Below, in pieces: positions 19,292 to 28,447 of a stretch of 64,000 nt of DNA (within the stretch, counting starts at the first letter, position 1; the number at the start of each line of letters is the position of its first letter). The DNA lies in assembly GCF_014641615.1 (NCBI RefSeq), contig NZ_BMIB01000003.1:806001-870000 (forward strand), in the 5' to 3' direction. The DNA is from Filimonas zeae (lineage in GTDB: Bacteria; Bacteroidota; Bacteroidia; Chitinophagales; Chitinophagaceae). The notes beneath the pieces are model-generated. The model saw nothing but the letters and a program-made list of their open reading frames with translations. It did not search any database and was not told the origin of the DNA. The position numbers and the translations under genes are program-made.

Positions 19292-20209
19292 ATGCAAACT
19301 ATACTGGGCGCAGGTGGCGCTATAGGCACCCCACTGGCAAAAGACTTGAAAGCTTATACCCATCGTATCCGCCTTGTATCCCGTAACCCCAGGCAGGTAA
19401 ACGGCACTGATGAACTGGTAGCTGCCAATCTTACTATACGGGAAGAAGCAGATAAAGCAGTGGCAGGCTCTGAAGTGGTGTATCTGGTTGCCGGTCTGGA
19501 ATACAGTCGTAAAGTATGGCAGCGCGATTGGCCGGTAGTGATGGCGAATGTGATTAATGCCTGCCTGAAACACCAGGCCCGCCTTGTATTTCTGGACAAT
19601 GTATATATGTATGCTGATACTGCCATTCCACACATGACCGAAACCTCTGCCATAGCGCCACGCAGCGAAAAAGGAAAAGTAAGGGCGCAGCTGCATGCCA
19701 TGCTGTTCAGCGCCATACGCGAACGCGGCCTGAAAGCATTAATTGCCAGGAGTGCAGATTTCTATGGCCCCACAGCGGCTAACAGCCCTCTTGGCATTAT
19801 GGTAGTGGAAGAATACCGGAAAGGGAAAAAAGCCTTCTGGCAAATAGACAGTTCTAAAATACACAGTTTTACCTATACCCCGGACGCGGCCCGGGCAACA
19901 GCGATGTTGGGTAATACGGCAGATGCTTTTGGCCAGGTATGGCATCTGCCTACTTCTCCTGAAAGACTTACGGGCAAAGATTTTATTGAAAAAATAGCTG
20001 CTGAAATGAAAGTGCAGCCGCGCTACTACCATTTTTCCCGAATGCTGATGCGCGTGATCGGCCTTTTTGTACCCGTAGTAAAAGAGTTAGCGGAAATGGC
20101 TTATCAGTACGACCGGGATTATGTGTTTGACAGCAGCAAGTTTGAACAGCGGTTCGGAGTTACGCCTACCAGTTATACGGAGGGAATAAGAGCGATGGTA
20201 AGGCAATAA
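19292..20209 (+). CDS. NAD-dependent epimerase/dehydratase-family protein
   Basis: An extended short-chain dehydrogenase-like protein of 305 residues. The nucleotide-binding loop near the N terminus reads LGAGGAIGTPLAKDL, a GxGxxG-type variant. FLDNVYMYAD at about residues 89-98 corresponds to the conserved strand before the active site. The canonical YxxxK is not obvious, so catalysis is uncertain. The C terminus has a substrate-binding helix region and EQRFGVTPTSYTEGIRAMV, typical of the SDR-e tail. It follows a Crp/Fnr gene and ends at a strong terminator. Confidence 0.78.
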   Translation: MQTILGAGGAIGTPLAKDLKAYTHRIRLVSRNPRQVNGTDELVAANLTIREEADKAVAGSEVVYLVAGLEYSRKVWQRDWPVVMANVINACLKHQARLVFLDNVYMYADTAIPHMTETSAIAPRSEKGKVRAQLHAMLFSAIRERGLKALIARSADFYGPTAANSPLGIMVVEEYRKGKKAFWQIDSSKIHSFTYTPDAARATAMLGNTADAFGQVWHLPTSPERLTGKDFIEKIAAEMKVQPRYYHFSRMLMRVIGLFVPVVKELAEMAYQYDRDYVFDSSKFEQRFGVTPTSYTEGIRAMVRQ

Positions 20210-20226
20210 GTAACTTTTATTATTCA

Positions 20227-20258
20227 AGCCAGCGATTTCACCATCGCTGGCTTTTTTT
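20227..20258 (+). terminator. Rho-independent terminator
   Basis: A perfect 10-bp stem AGCCAGCGAT / ATCGCTGGCT with a 6-base loop is followed by seven T residues, directly after the epimerase-like gene. Confidence 0.85.
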
Positions 20259-20463
20259 GTCTGGCACTCAGGTTTCTTTCTGCATATCGCTTTGCAGGGC
20301 ATTCAAATTCTAAACATTTCTGCTAGTAAATTATACATCTGTCGCACACGCTGCCCCCGTGCAACAGTAATTTTACATCCATCGATTGCTAATAAACTGC
20401 TTGCACTCTATCCTAAAAACACATGCCATAATACACTAATCATCAACACCAAAATCAATTCCA

Positions 20464-21969
20464 ATGAAACACTTTTACCTCCAGAGCGTATGCGCTTTAC
20501 TGGTTCTTTGTTTGTTATGCACCAATGTTACCGCACAGGTAACCATACCGGTAGGTTCCACCACCCGCAGTATGCTTTTATATGTGCCGGCTAACCTGCC
20601 GCAGAACCGGCCTTTGGTTATTTCCATGCATGGCTCCGGCCAGAGTGCCGATTACCAGCGTAATGCCAGTAAATGGGAACCTATTGCCGATACGGCAAGG
20701 TTTGTAGTAGTGTTCCCCAGCGGTATTAACCTGCAGTGGGATATCAGCGGCACTACGGATATTAATTTCATTTCCGCTATTATTGACACTATGCACCGGC
20801 GGTATGCTATTGACCGCAACCGGGTGTATCTATCCGGCTTTTCTATGGGTGGTATGATGACGTATCATGCCGCTACACAAATAGCCGGTAAGATAGCGGC
20901 TTTTGCGCCGGTATCGGGCTATCCTTTATGGGGTGGTGGCAATTACAACAGTTCCCGCCCTGTTCCCATTATTCATGTACATGGCGATGCAGATGATGTG
21001 GTTACTTATCCCAACCTGGGCAACTATCTCAATGGCTGGATTACCCGTAACCAATGCCCCGCTACACCGCAGATAACCCAGCCCTACCCTGCCAATAAAC
21101 CCAATTCTGTAGCTACCAAACGCTACTGGGGTCCGGGCCTGCAACAGTCTGAGGTAGTACTTATTACCCTGGCGGGCAAAGGCCACTGGTATTCGCTGGA
21201 TAGTATTAACGGCGTAAACACCAGCCTGGAGATATGGAATTTTGCCAAACGTTTTTCTTTAGGCAGTGTACTTGAAGAAAACAGCGTAGGGTTTTGTAGT
21301 GTCAACGGCACTATAGATAATAACTATCCTGGCTATACAGGTAGTGGTTTTGCCAACACCAATAATGCAGCAGGTAATGGCGTTAGCTGGCGTGTAAACT
21401 TTGCCGGTGCAGGTACACAAACCTTTACCTTCCGCTATGCGTGTATAGACAGCAGGCCAGCCAGGTTGCTGATTAACGGGGTAAGCGTGGTTGCCAGCAT
21501 CTCTTTTCCTGCCACCGGCTCCTGGAGTACCTGGGCTACGGTAACGGTTAACGCCGCTGTAAGTGCAGGTGTTGCCGATGTTCGGCTGGAAGCTACCGGC
21601 AGCAGCGGTTTGGCCAATATAGATCACCTGGCAGTAACACAGGGCACCGGCGCTGCCTGCACCACCAGCCTTACCGCCAACACTATTGCTGTGGCTCAGG
21701 ATAGCGTGGGTGTAAAAGCGAACGCTGATCTGCGCCTCTCGGTATACCCCAACCCCGCCAGCCATGCTGTTACCATTAAAACAGGTAAGTACTGGAAAGC
21801 GGGTGATCGTATTACCTTGTATAATGCGCAGGGCAAAACACTGCAAAGCCGGGTGCTGAAAAGCAATCAGGAACAATTGAATATAGCTTCTCTGCCCCCA
21901 GGTATGTATTACATACAGCTAACCAACGCAGGCAGTAAAAAGGCCAGCCAATCCTTTCTCAAACACTAA
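20464..21969 (+). CDS. Secreted CE1/PHB-depolymerase-like esterase with CBM and T9SS tail
   Basis: A 501-residue exported alpha/beta hydrolase. A signal peptide ends near TNVTAQ. The esterase domain (about 25-265) resembles LpqC/poly(3-hydroxybutyrate) depolymerases and feruloyl/acetylxylan esterases: the nucleophile elbow GFSMGG contains Ser127, the acid is probably Asp in HVHGDADDVVTYPN, and the His lies in GKGHWYS. Residues about 280-395 form a CBM6/35-like beta-sandwich that is nearly the same as one in the next gene. The last 75 residues (YPNPASHAVTIKTG to the C terminus) are a type IX secretion sorting tail. With the GH98 gene it probably removes ester decorations from a plant or animal glycan (inference). 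Confidence 0.85.
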   Translation: MKHFYLQSVCALLVLCLLCTNVTAQVTIPVGSTTRSMLLYVPANLPQNRPLVISMHGSGQSADYQRNASKWEPIADTARFVVVFPSGINLQWDISGTTDINFISAIIDTMHRRYAIDRNRVYLSGFSMGGMMTYHAATQIAGKIAAFAPVSGYPLWGGGNYNSSRPVPIIHVHGDADDVVTYPNLGNYLNGWITRNQCPATPQITQPYPANKPNSVATKRYWGPGLQQSEVVLITLAGKGHWYSLDSINGVNTSLEIWNFAKRFSLGSVLEENSVGFCSVNGTIDNNYPGYTGSGFANTNNAAGNGVSWRVNFAGAGTQTFTFRYACIDSRPARLLINGVSVVASISFPATGSWSTWATVTVNAAVSAGVADVRLEATGSSGLANIDHLAVTQGTGAACTTSLTANTIAVAQDSVGVKANADLRLSVYPNPASHAVTIKTGKYWKAGDRITLYNAQGKTLQSRVLKSNQEQLNIASLPPGMYYIQLTNAGSKKASQSFLKH

Positions 21970-22012
21970 CACTTTTCTATACACAATCATTTCTAACGCC
22001 TAAAGCTTGACA

Positions 22013-24982
22013 ATGAAATCTCCTTTATTCAACAGGGGCAGGCAGTGCTTTGCCTGGCTGCTCCTGCTCTCCTTTGTGGTGCTGCAGTATGCGGCACAGG
22101 GGCAGTCAGCCCCGCTGCGCCGCCCTATCTCGCCGCAGCAGCCTGCGTGGTTTATCCATATCGATTCCTGGAACCAGGCCGATCCGCAAAAGATCATCAA
22201 TATGGTGCCGGCAGATATACGCCCTTATGTAGTATTTAATATTTCTATTTCCATTAATCACGACCGGCTTACCAGTAAATGGCTGCAGGCCGAGTATGGG
22301 TATGAAATTGCCAAAAGCTGGTTGCGTGTATGTGCCGAAAACCGGGTATGGGCTATGATACAACAGAGCAGTGGCGGCTTTCAGCACTTCTCCCAATCCG
22401 ATCTTACGGTGTATGAGGAGTTTTACCGCGATTATCCCAACTTCATTGGCTTTAACTATGCCGAGCAGTTCTGGGGGTACGATGGCAGTCTGCAACCCCC
22501 TTCCAGTGGTAGTTACGATGCTATTTCCCCGCCCTGGGCAGATCGTATTAATCTTTTTGCTAACCTGCTGCAGCTGAGCAACCGCTATGGTGGTTATCTG
22601 GCCGTAAGCTGGTGCCCCAACCAGTGGAACCCCAACATCAACCCTATTGGTATGTTGAAGCGAAACGCTGCTTTTGCTGCGGCCTGCCGTAACTATACCG
22701 AAAACTATATACTGTGCGAAAAGTATACGCAGCAAAGCTATCAGCATGATATGGAGAGCACCTGCCTGGGTGCTTATGTATCCGGCTATGCCGGCCAGTA
22801 CGGTATCCGTTATGATGAAACCGGCTGGACAGATTCCAGCGGTACGCACGCCAACTTTACGCCTGCTACAGGCATAGCACCCCACCTGGAGCACATTATG
22901 TTTACCGGGCAAACCGTGATAGACGGGCCCGAGCTGATTATGACGCAATCTTCGCGCGAGCTCAGCACCGGTACCACGCCTGATGGGTTTACTACCCGCC
23001 GCTGGGAGTTTTATCCGCAGTTTCATAATGTGAACGTAGATCTGTTCCGGAAAATACTGGATGGCAATATGCGTATACCCGGCCGCCGCGAAGTGATAGA
23101 CCGCACCAAAGTGGTACTCATTGCCAACCTCAGCAGCGGCAGTAATCAGGATCAGTACAGCACCCCGCAAACGCTGTTTGAAGGGCTGTACCGTATGGAT
23201 AGCGATGGCAACTATGAATTCAACAAAAGCTTCTTCAAAAAAACGGGTCGCTACCCGGCTGTGCCTATTGTATACCAGCTGGATGATACGGATGCCAATT
23301 CTTTTGCTGTTAAGGTAAACAAGTCGGACTATGCTACACGCTGGCCCTCTGTTACCTCTAAAGTAACAGAGTTCAACACGCTGTTCCCCTCAGAATACAC
23401 CGGTACACTGTATGCGGGCAGGCACGAGAATGGCTGGGTTACGTATAATCCCTACAAAACCAATCAAACTGCCACGGCCTCTATTCCCTTTAAGTACAAC
23501 ACCTGCACCAATATGGAGCTGAGCTATTCCCAATATTCCGCCGGTGTTATTAAAGAGTACAGCAACCGCCTGAATGTGTATCTGAACAATTATGATAACG
23601 TACTTAATACCGGTTTAAAAACAGACATCATACGCGTATATGGCGCCAGCACACAGCCTACCTGGTCTTATACTGACAGGGCTAGCCATCAGGCCAGCAC
23701 GGTAACATCCGGCTGGTCGGGCGGTGTGTTTACGCTAACGGTGCAGCACAATGGCGCGCTGGATATTGTAATCAACTGTGCCGGTACGGCCACCGGCAGG
23801 CTTACCGCCTACACCCCGGCGGTACTGAATGCACCCACTGCCCCGGCGGTATATGCAGGCCCGCTGCAACATGAGGCGGAGCATTTTGATTTCAAAAGCA
23901 TTAATGGTAATACGGCCAATGGTGTTAGCGGTGCTGTGCGTAACTATACCGGCCAGGGCTACCTGCGTTTCGGCAGCAACGCGGCCGCCAGCATACGTGA
24001 TACTGTTAACCTGGCCTATGCAGGCACTTACCAGCTACGTACCCGCTACAGCGTAACCGGTGGTAATGTAAACACCATAGGGCTGTATGTAAATGGCAGC
24101 CTGGTGGCTACACCCGTGTTTACCCAAACCGATAGCCTGAGTGCATGGGCGGTACAAACGCAGAACATTACCCTGAATGCGGGCAACAATGTAATTGAAT
24201 ACCGCGCCAGTGCAGCTGCACCGCAGAATGTGTACTTTGATAACATGGTAATTGTACCTGCCGGCAGCGGTGGCAATATTATACAGGAAAATACCACCGG
24301 CTTCTGCAGTGTAAACGGCACGGTAGATACCAATAACGGAGGTTACACCGGCGCGGGTTTTGCCAACACCGATAATGCCATAGGTAATGGTGTTAACTGG
24401 AAACTGAACTTTGCAGCCAGCGGTACCAAATCGTTTACTTTCCGCTATGCTTCTATTGATACCAGAGCCGCCAATCTGCTTATAAACGGTGCGGTGGTAG
24501 CTACCCATGTAAGTTTTCCATCTACCGGTTCGTGGACAAGCTGGGGCACGGTTACCGTATATGCCAGTGCCGCCTCCGGTACGCGCGATATAAGGCTGGA
24601 AGCCACCGGCACCAGCGGTTTACCCAATGTGGATTATATAGAAGTAGTGGGCGGCACTGCGGCTAACTGCACCACCGGCCTCAGTACCCTCATGAATGCC
24701 CCCGCCGGTACGGATATATCGCAAAAGCTTACCGGTAAAGAAGTGGGTGTGGAAGTATTCCCCAACCCTGCCCAACACCAGGTAACCGTACGTTTAGGCA
24801 GCCGCTGGAAAGCAGGCGATCAGCTGATGCTGTGCGATGCCACAGGCAAGCCTGTGCAAACCAGGCGTATTAAAAGCAATGCAGAACAACTGAATGTGGG
24901 GCAGCTGCCTCCCGGTCTCTATTTTATAAATGTGGCTAACAACAGTGGCGCGCATGCATCGCTGCCGTTGGTTAAGCAGTAA
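22013..24982 (+). CDS. Secreted GH98-family glycoside hydrolase with two CBMs and T9SS tail
   Basis: The start is placed at ATG 22013, which opens onto a signal peptide (MKSPLFNRGRQCFAWLLLLS). The catalytic part follows with RRPISPQQPAWFIHIDSWNQ, ADIRPYVVFNISISIN and GFNYAEQFWG, matching the GH98 catalytic module; family members are blood-group endo-beta-galactosidases or endo-xylanases. The GH98 catalytic and beta-sandwich parts reach about residue 610. Two CBM6/35-like modules follow (about 620-755 and 770-880), then a T9SS sorting tail (FPNPAQHQVTVRLG onward). The second CBM and tail closely match the upstream esterase. The two genes are 43 bp apart and likely co-transcribed. The substrate cannot be fixed. 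Confidence 0.82.
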   Translation: MKSPLFNRGRQCFAWLLLLSFVVLQYAAQGQSAPLRRPISPQQPAWFIHIDSWNQADPQKIINMVPADIRPYVVFNISISINHDRLTSKWLQAEYGYEIAKSWLRVCAENRVWAMIQQSSGGFQHFSQSDLTVYEEFYRDYPNFIGFNYAEQFWGYDGSLQPPSSGSYDAISPPWADRINLFANLLQLSNRYGGYLAVSWCPNQWNPNINPIGMLKRNAAFAAACRNYTENYILCEKYTQQSYQHDMESTCLGAYVSGYAGQYGIRYDETGWTDSSGTHANFTPATGIAPHLEHIMFTGQTVIDGPELIMTQSSRELSTGTTPDGFTTRRWEFYPQFHNVNVDLFRKILDGNMRIPGRREVIDRTKVVLIANLSSGSNQDQYSTPQTLFEGLYRMDSDGNYEFNKSFFKKTGRYPAVPIVYQLDDTDANSFAVKVNKSDYATRWPSVTSKVTEFNTLFPSEYTGTLYAGRHENGWVTYNPYKTNQTATASIPFKYNTCTNMELSYSQYSAGVIKEYSNRLNVYLNNYDNVLNTGLKTDIIRVYGASTQPTWSYTDRASHQASTVTSGWSGGVFTLTVQHNGALDIVINCAGTATGRLTAYTPAVLNAPTAPAVYAGPLQHEAEHFDFKSINGNTANGVSGAVRNYTGQGYLRFGSNAAASIRDTVNLAYAGTYQLRTRYSVTGGNVNTIGLYVNGSLVATPVFTQTDSLSAWAVQTQNITLNAGNNVIEYRASAAAPQNVYFDNMVIVPAGSGGNIIQENTTGFCSVNGTVDTNNGGYTGAGFANTDNAIGNGVNWKLNFAASGTKSFTFRYASIDTRAANLLINGAVVATHVSFPSTGSWTSWGTVTVYASAASGTRDIRLEATGTSGLPNVDYIEVVGGTAANCTTGLSTLMNAPAGTDISQKLTGKEVGVEVFPNPAQHQVTVRLGSRWKAGDQLMLCDATGKPVQTRRIKSNAEQLNVGQLPPGLYFINVANNSGAHASLPLVKQ

Positions 24983-24997
24983 CAATCGTTTGTGTAA

Positions 24998-25036
24998 AAA
25001 AAGCTGCCTTCTGCAAAACAGGAGGCAGCTTTTTAT
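24998..25036 (+). terminator. Rho-independent terminator
   Basis: AAAGCTGCCT pairs with AGGCAGCTTT around a short loop, extended by flanking A and T runs, immediately after the GH98 gene. Confidence 0.8.
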
Positions 25037-25047
25037 TATTTTGCTAC

Positions 25048-25386
25048 ATGATCCATTATCATCAGAAGATATTTAAGCCGGTTAGCAATACCGAAAATGG
25101 TGAAACCTCATCGGAAACGGTGTTTTACTACAAACAGGAGGGCAATATTCTCACCGCTGAATATTCAGGTGGTAAAATTATATCCGGACACCTGATTGGT
25201 TTGGTGGATGAAAACGGCGGTATAGACATGCGCTACCATCAGGTAAATGATAAGCATGAATTGATGACGGGCATCTGTAAATCAACTCCCGAAATAATGG
25301 CAAACGGTAAAATACGGCTGCATGAAGTTTGGGAATGGACTTCGGGCGATCAGTCAAAGGGGCATTCTATTATTGAGGAACAGTAG
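25048..25386 (+). CDS. Small conserved beta-rich protein (often labelled N-acetylglutamate synthase)
   Basis: A 112-residue protein with no signal peptide. Its pattern (FKPVSNTENGETSSETVFYY, GHLIGLVDENG, MRYHQVND, LHEVWEWTSGD) matches a small family common in Bacteroidota and Firmicutes that databases often name n-acetylglutamate synthase. It has no GNAT acetyltransferase fold motif, so that name is probably wrong. It looks like a lipocalin or MORN-like small beta protein. The gene sits alone after the GH98 terminator. Confidence 0.7.
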   Translation: MIHYHQKIFKPVSNTENGETSSETVFYYKQEGNILTAEYSGGKIISGHLIGLVDENGGIDMRYHQVNDKHELMTGICKSTPEIMANGKIRLHEVWEWTSGDQSKGHSIIEEQ

Positions 25387-25426
25387 TGCCAATCCGGCTA
25401 TTCCAGCATTTATACAGGGCGGCCGC

Positions 25427-26700
25427 TCACAGCTGCTGCGCAGTATCGTCGTCATATACGGCATTTCTGATGGCAGTATCCATCTCCTGCGCCTGTTGTT
25501 CCAGTAACTGAAGGTAAGAAGCTGTTTTTTCATCATAAGTAAGTTTTTCCTGCTGTATCAGATGTAACATACCGATGATATTAGCCAGCGGAGACCGGAT
25601 AATATGACTGTGCGACCAGGATATTTTACGCAGCTTTTCACGCGTATGGGACAGATCTGTTTTGTCGCGGCCTATGGAAAATACTTTGCCTATTGTTACG
25701 TCTGAAACGGCTACCCACTCAATGAGTTTATAGCGTGCGTCTGCTGACTGTATTCTGTTTTCATAAGTAAGTTGCTCCTGCTGTTTTAATAACTCAAAAG
25801 CGCTGCTGGTTAACCCGTGGTCATCCGGATGTACCAGATCGGTCAGTCGCTTTTGTAACAGCACTGCCTCACTATAGCCCAGTATGTTGTTACAGGCAGC
25901 GTTTACTGAAATAAACCGCCCGTCCATATCCTGTACGGCAATAAGATCTGCTGAGTGATTAAACACATTGAGTAATTCCTGCTGTATGGCTTTTTTATGC
26001 AGGGCACCCCCCAACAGGGCTGAGATATGGCTGAGTATAATTTTAATGTCATTGTTTCTGGGATGTTCTTTGGTGTCCAGCAGAAAAATGGCTGCAATAA
26101 ATGAGTTATCTTCTTTATCAACCACCGGAACGGCCAGTACCGTTTTAAAGTGATTGCCGGCTACAATCAGCTTTCCATTGCCACAGGTTTCCATGGTTTT
26201 AGCCGTATTCAGGCAAACCGGCATCATCCGGTGTTGCTCAAACCACAATCTTAATTCATCTACCTGCACCTCCCTGGTGGTCTTTTTAAAAAAAGTGGCC
26301 TGTACCGGGCCGCTGCGTTTTTGAAAACCACTGGCCATTACCATTTCTTTTCCCTTTATATCAGGCATGCGTATTTCTATTGCATTCCATCCTGAAAACC
26401 TGATAATGATTCTTGCCAGCGATTGCACCGCTCCTTCCAGGGTGTTGCTCTGCCTTATACCTGCAAAGGCCCGTCTTGAAAGGAGTGTGCTCTTTGCTGC
26501 CTGTAGGCAGTATCCATTAAATCATACAGCGGATTACCCAGCAGTTCTTTCTCCGGCATCCCTAAAACGTTGCAACAGGCCTTATTTACTGCTATAATTT
26601 CTGCGCGGGTGTTTACCCATAACACCCCTTCCGAAATATTATCAAAGGCAGCCATTATAAAAGGCGGTATCTGTAACAGGCTACTGGCAATGTACCCCAT
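25427..26700 (-). pseudogene. PAS-GAF-PAS sensor ending in a DHp helix, frameshifted
   Basis: Two minus-strand reading frames make one gene. The 5' part (26455-26700) encodes a PAS domain from its ATG to a premature stop. In the adjacent frame the sequence continues without a start codon as LLSRRAFAGIRQSNTLEG into the 25427-26428 frame. A one-base shift near 26505-26515 restores the protein. The 3' part encodes a GAF-like domain, a second PAS domain (FNHSADLIAVQDMDGRFISV) and a histidine-kinase dimerisation helix (SHIIRSPLANIIGMLHLI), then stops with no ATPase domain. Either a true mutation or a sequence error explains the shift; the downstream part could still start at GTG 26428. Confidence 0.7.
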
Positions 26701-26885
26701 AAGCAGGATTTAGTTAAATATACAAATGGCATAGCTTTTAAGTAAAGACTGTTTTTGTGAGTACCGCTGACAAAAACAAAGTCTATCCTCACTAAGTTAC
26801 AATTTTTTGAGCCCCGCATCTACATCATCTTAATTTAGGTTGTTAACGGTGGCATTGCTTAATTTGAGCTCAATTTCCACTTCTT

Positions 26886-27761
26886 ATGGCAACGCTCAGA
26901 GAACACTGTCTAACCGCAATAAGACGCTATAGATTTTTTGTCTGGAAATCCATGCGCAACGGGAGAAATAGTACACATGATGTTTTTGAATACTGGCAAA
27001 ACAACCTGTTCGCATTTGTTATAACATGGATAATACCCGTAAGTGTATTGGTTACGCTGGTAATGGGTTTTTATGAGCGTGAGCATGGAGAGGTGAATAT
27101 TATTGTGGCTAATACCTGCTTTTTAGCAGCTATAAACCTGATTGTATTACAGCGTTCGATCAGCCTTTTTTTCCGGAAAATTGCGTTTGCAGTTGTTCTG
27201 GCAGCTTTTGCTATAGCAGCCGCATGCTGTTTGCATAAGCCTGAGCTGGGGTGTATGTATCTGTTTACATGCAGCATTTTTATGGTGCTCTTCTTTCCCG
27301 GAAAAATTTCCTATGCAGGGCTGCTTACCAATGTGGCTGTTTTTCTTTTGTTTTCCGTTTATCTGTTCATCAGCCCCGGCGCATACATTACTTACCATAT
27401 CAGCCTTTACAGCTGGATTGTTTTTTCTGTCAATTTTCTGTTTATAGATGTGGTGGTAATTTTATTGATCCGCATGCTGCTTACCAATATTAAACGAAGC
27501 CTGGAAGTGCAAAAGGAGTTAAACAGGCGTCTTCTGGAACAGAGGCGTTTAGAACAGGAGCAACATCGCCGTTTGCGTGAAATAGCATTTATACAGTCAC
27601 ACCTGGTAAGGGCCCCCTTATTAAATATCAAAGGTATTACCAGCTTAATCAGTCATACCCGCAACCACAATATTGAAGAGCCACTTTTGATAAGTCTGGA
27701 AAAATCGGTTGATGAACTGGATGGAGTCATCAGGTCTGTTGTGGAACGCACCTCTTTTTAA
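26886..27761 (+). CDS. Six-helix membrane protein with ATPase-less histidine-kinase DHp tail
   Basis: A 291-residue inner-membrane protein. Six hydrophobic helices span about residues 40-205 (for example FAFVITWIIPVSVLVTLVMG and SWIVFSVNFLFIDVVVILLI). A charged coiled coil follows (about 208-235), and then FIQSHLVRAPLLNIKGITSL, a histidine-kinase phospho-acceptor-type helix with the H-x-x-R-x-P pattern. The protein ends about 50 residues later with no HATPase domain. The divergent neighbour on the other strand has the same architecture at its end. It may be phosphorylated in trans or act as a dimerising sensor. The role is unknown. Confidence 0.7.
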   Translation: MATLREHCLTAIRRYRFFVWKSMRNGRNSTHDVFEYWQNNLFAFVITWIIPVSVLVTLVMGFYEREHGEVNIIVANTCFLAAINLIVLQRSISLFFRKIAFAVVLAAFAIAAACCLHKPELGCMYLFTCSIFMVLFFPGKISYAGLLTNVAVFLLFSVYLFISPGAYITYHISLYSWIVFSVNFLFIDVVVILLIRMLLTNIKRSLEVQKELNRRLLEQRRLEQEQHRRLREIAFIQSHLVRAPLLNIKGITSLISHTRNHNIEEPLLISLEKSVDELDGVIRSVVERTSF

Positions 27762-27794
27762 TTTGCGAATCCGGGTGATATTATATTTGCGTAT

Positions 27795-28364
27795 ATGTTG
27801 CATCCCCTTAGAGTACATATCGAATCTGTGAGTAAGCTTACCGATGAAGAGTTTGAGTATATCCTAAGCCATTTTACTGCCGTAAAGTATAAGAAGCATA
27901 ATATGCTGGTACGGGAAGGCGATCTGGTAAAGCATGAATACTTTGTACTGAAAGGCTGCCTGCGTTCCTATATCACGCACCCCGATACCGGTAAAGAGTT
28001 TACCTATAGCTTTGCTGCTGAAAACTGGTGGATATCTGAACGGGAGGCTTTTACCAAAGGCGTTCCGGCAGCAACAGCGATAGAATGCCTGGAAGATTGT
28101 GAGCTGCTGGCTTTATCACACGACAACCGGATGAAGCTGGGCCGTGAACTGTGGAAGTACGAACATTATGTGGCGGAGAAAGGTGCGCTGGGGTATGTGG
28201 CCATACAAAAGCGGATGCAACTGATGCTGATGGGCAGTCCTAAAGAACGCTTTGAAAACTTTGTTGAGCAGTACCCGCAGTTATATAGCCGTATATCTAA
28301 AACCATCATCGCCTCCTACCTCGGGGTATCGCGGGAAACTATAAGCCGTTTGTACCGGAAATAA
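27795..28364 (+). CDS. Crp/Fnr-family transcription regulator
   Basis: A 189-residue regulator with a cyclic-nucleotide-binding-like barrel (KHNMLVREGDLVKHEYFVLKGCLRSY) and a C-terminal winged helix whose recognition helix reads IIASYLGVSRETISRLYRK. It lies 84 bp upstream of the metallo-hydrolase gene and 34 bp after the membrane sensor gene. A role in controlling the hydrolase is possible but not shown. Confidence 0.88.
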   Translation: MLHPLRVHIESVSKLTDEEFEYILSHFTAVKYKKHNMLVREGDLVKHEYFVLKGCLRSYITHPDTGKEFTYSFAAENWWISEREAFTKGVPAATAIECLEDCELLALSHDNRMKLGRELWKYEHYVAEKGALGYVAIQKRMQLMLMGSPKERFENFVEQYPQLYSRISKTIIASYLGVSRETISRLYRK

Positions 28365-28447
28365 CGGCACAAAAGTCACAGTTTTAAAGTGCGTTTTGTG
28401 CCCTGTGCCGCCATAAGCATGGCCGAAGTTTGTGTTAAAATTAAAAG

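Noticed and set aside
22106-23170. A 354-codon open frame on the minus strand inside the GH98 gene
   Set aside because: It lies wholly within a gene with strong family motifs and a signal peptide, and its translation shows no recognisable domain. It is a by-product of the codon bias of the real gene.
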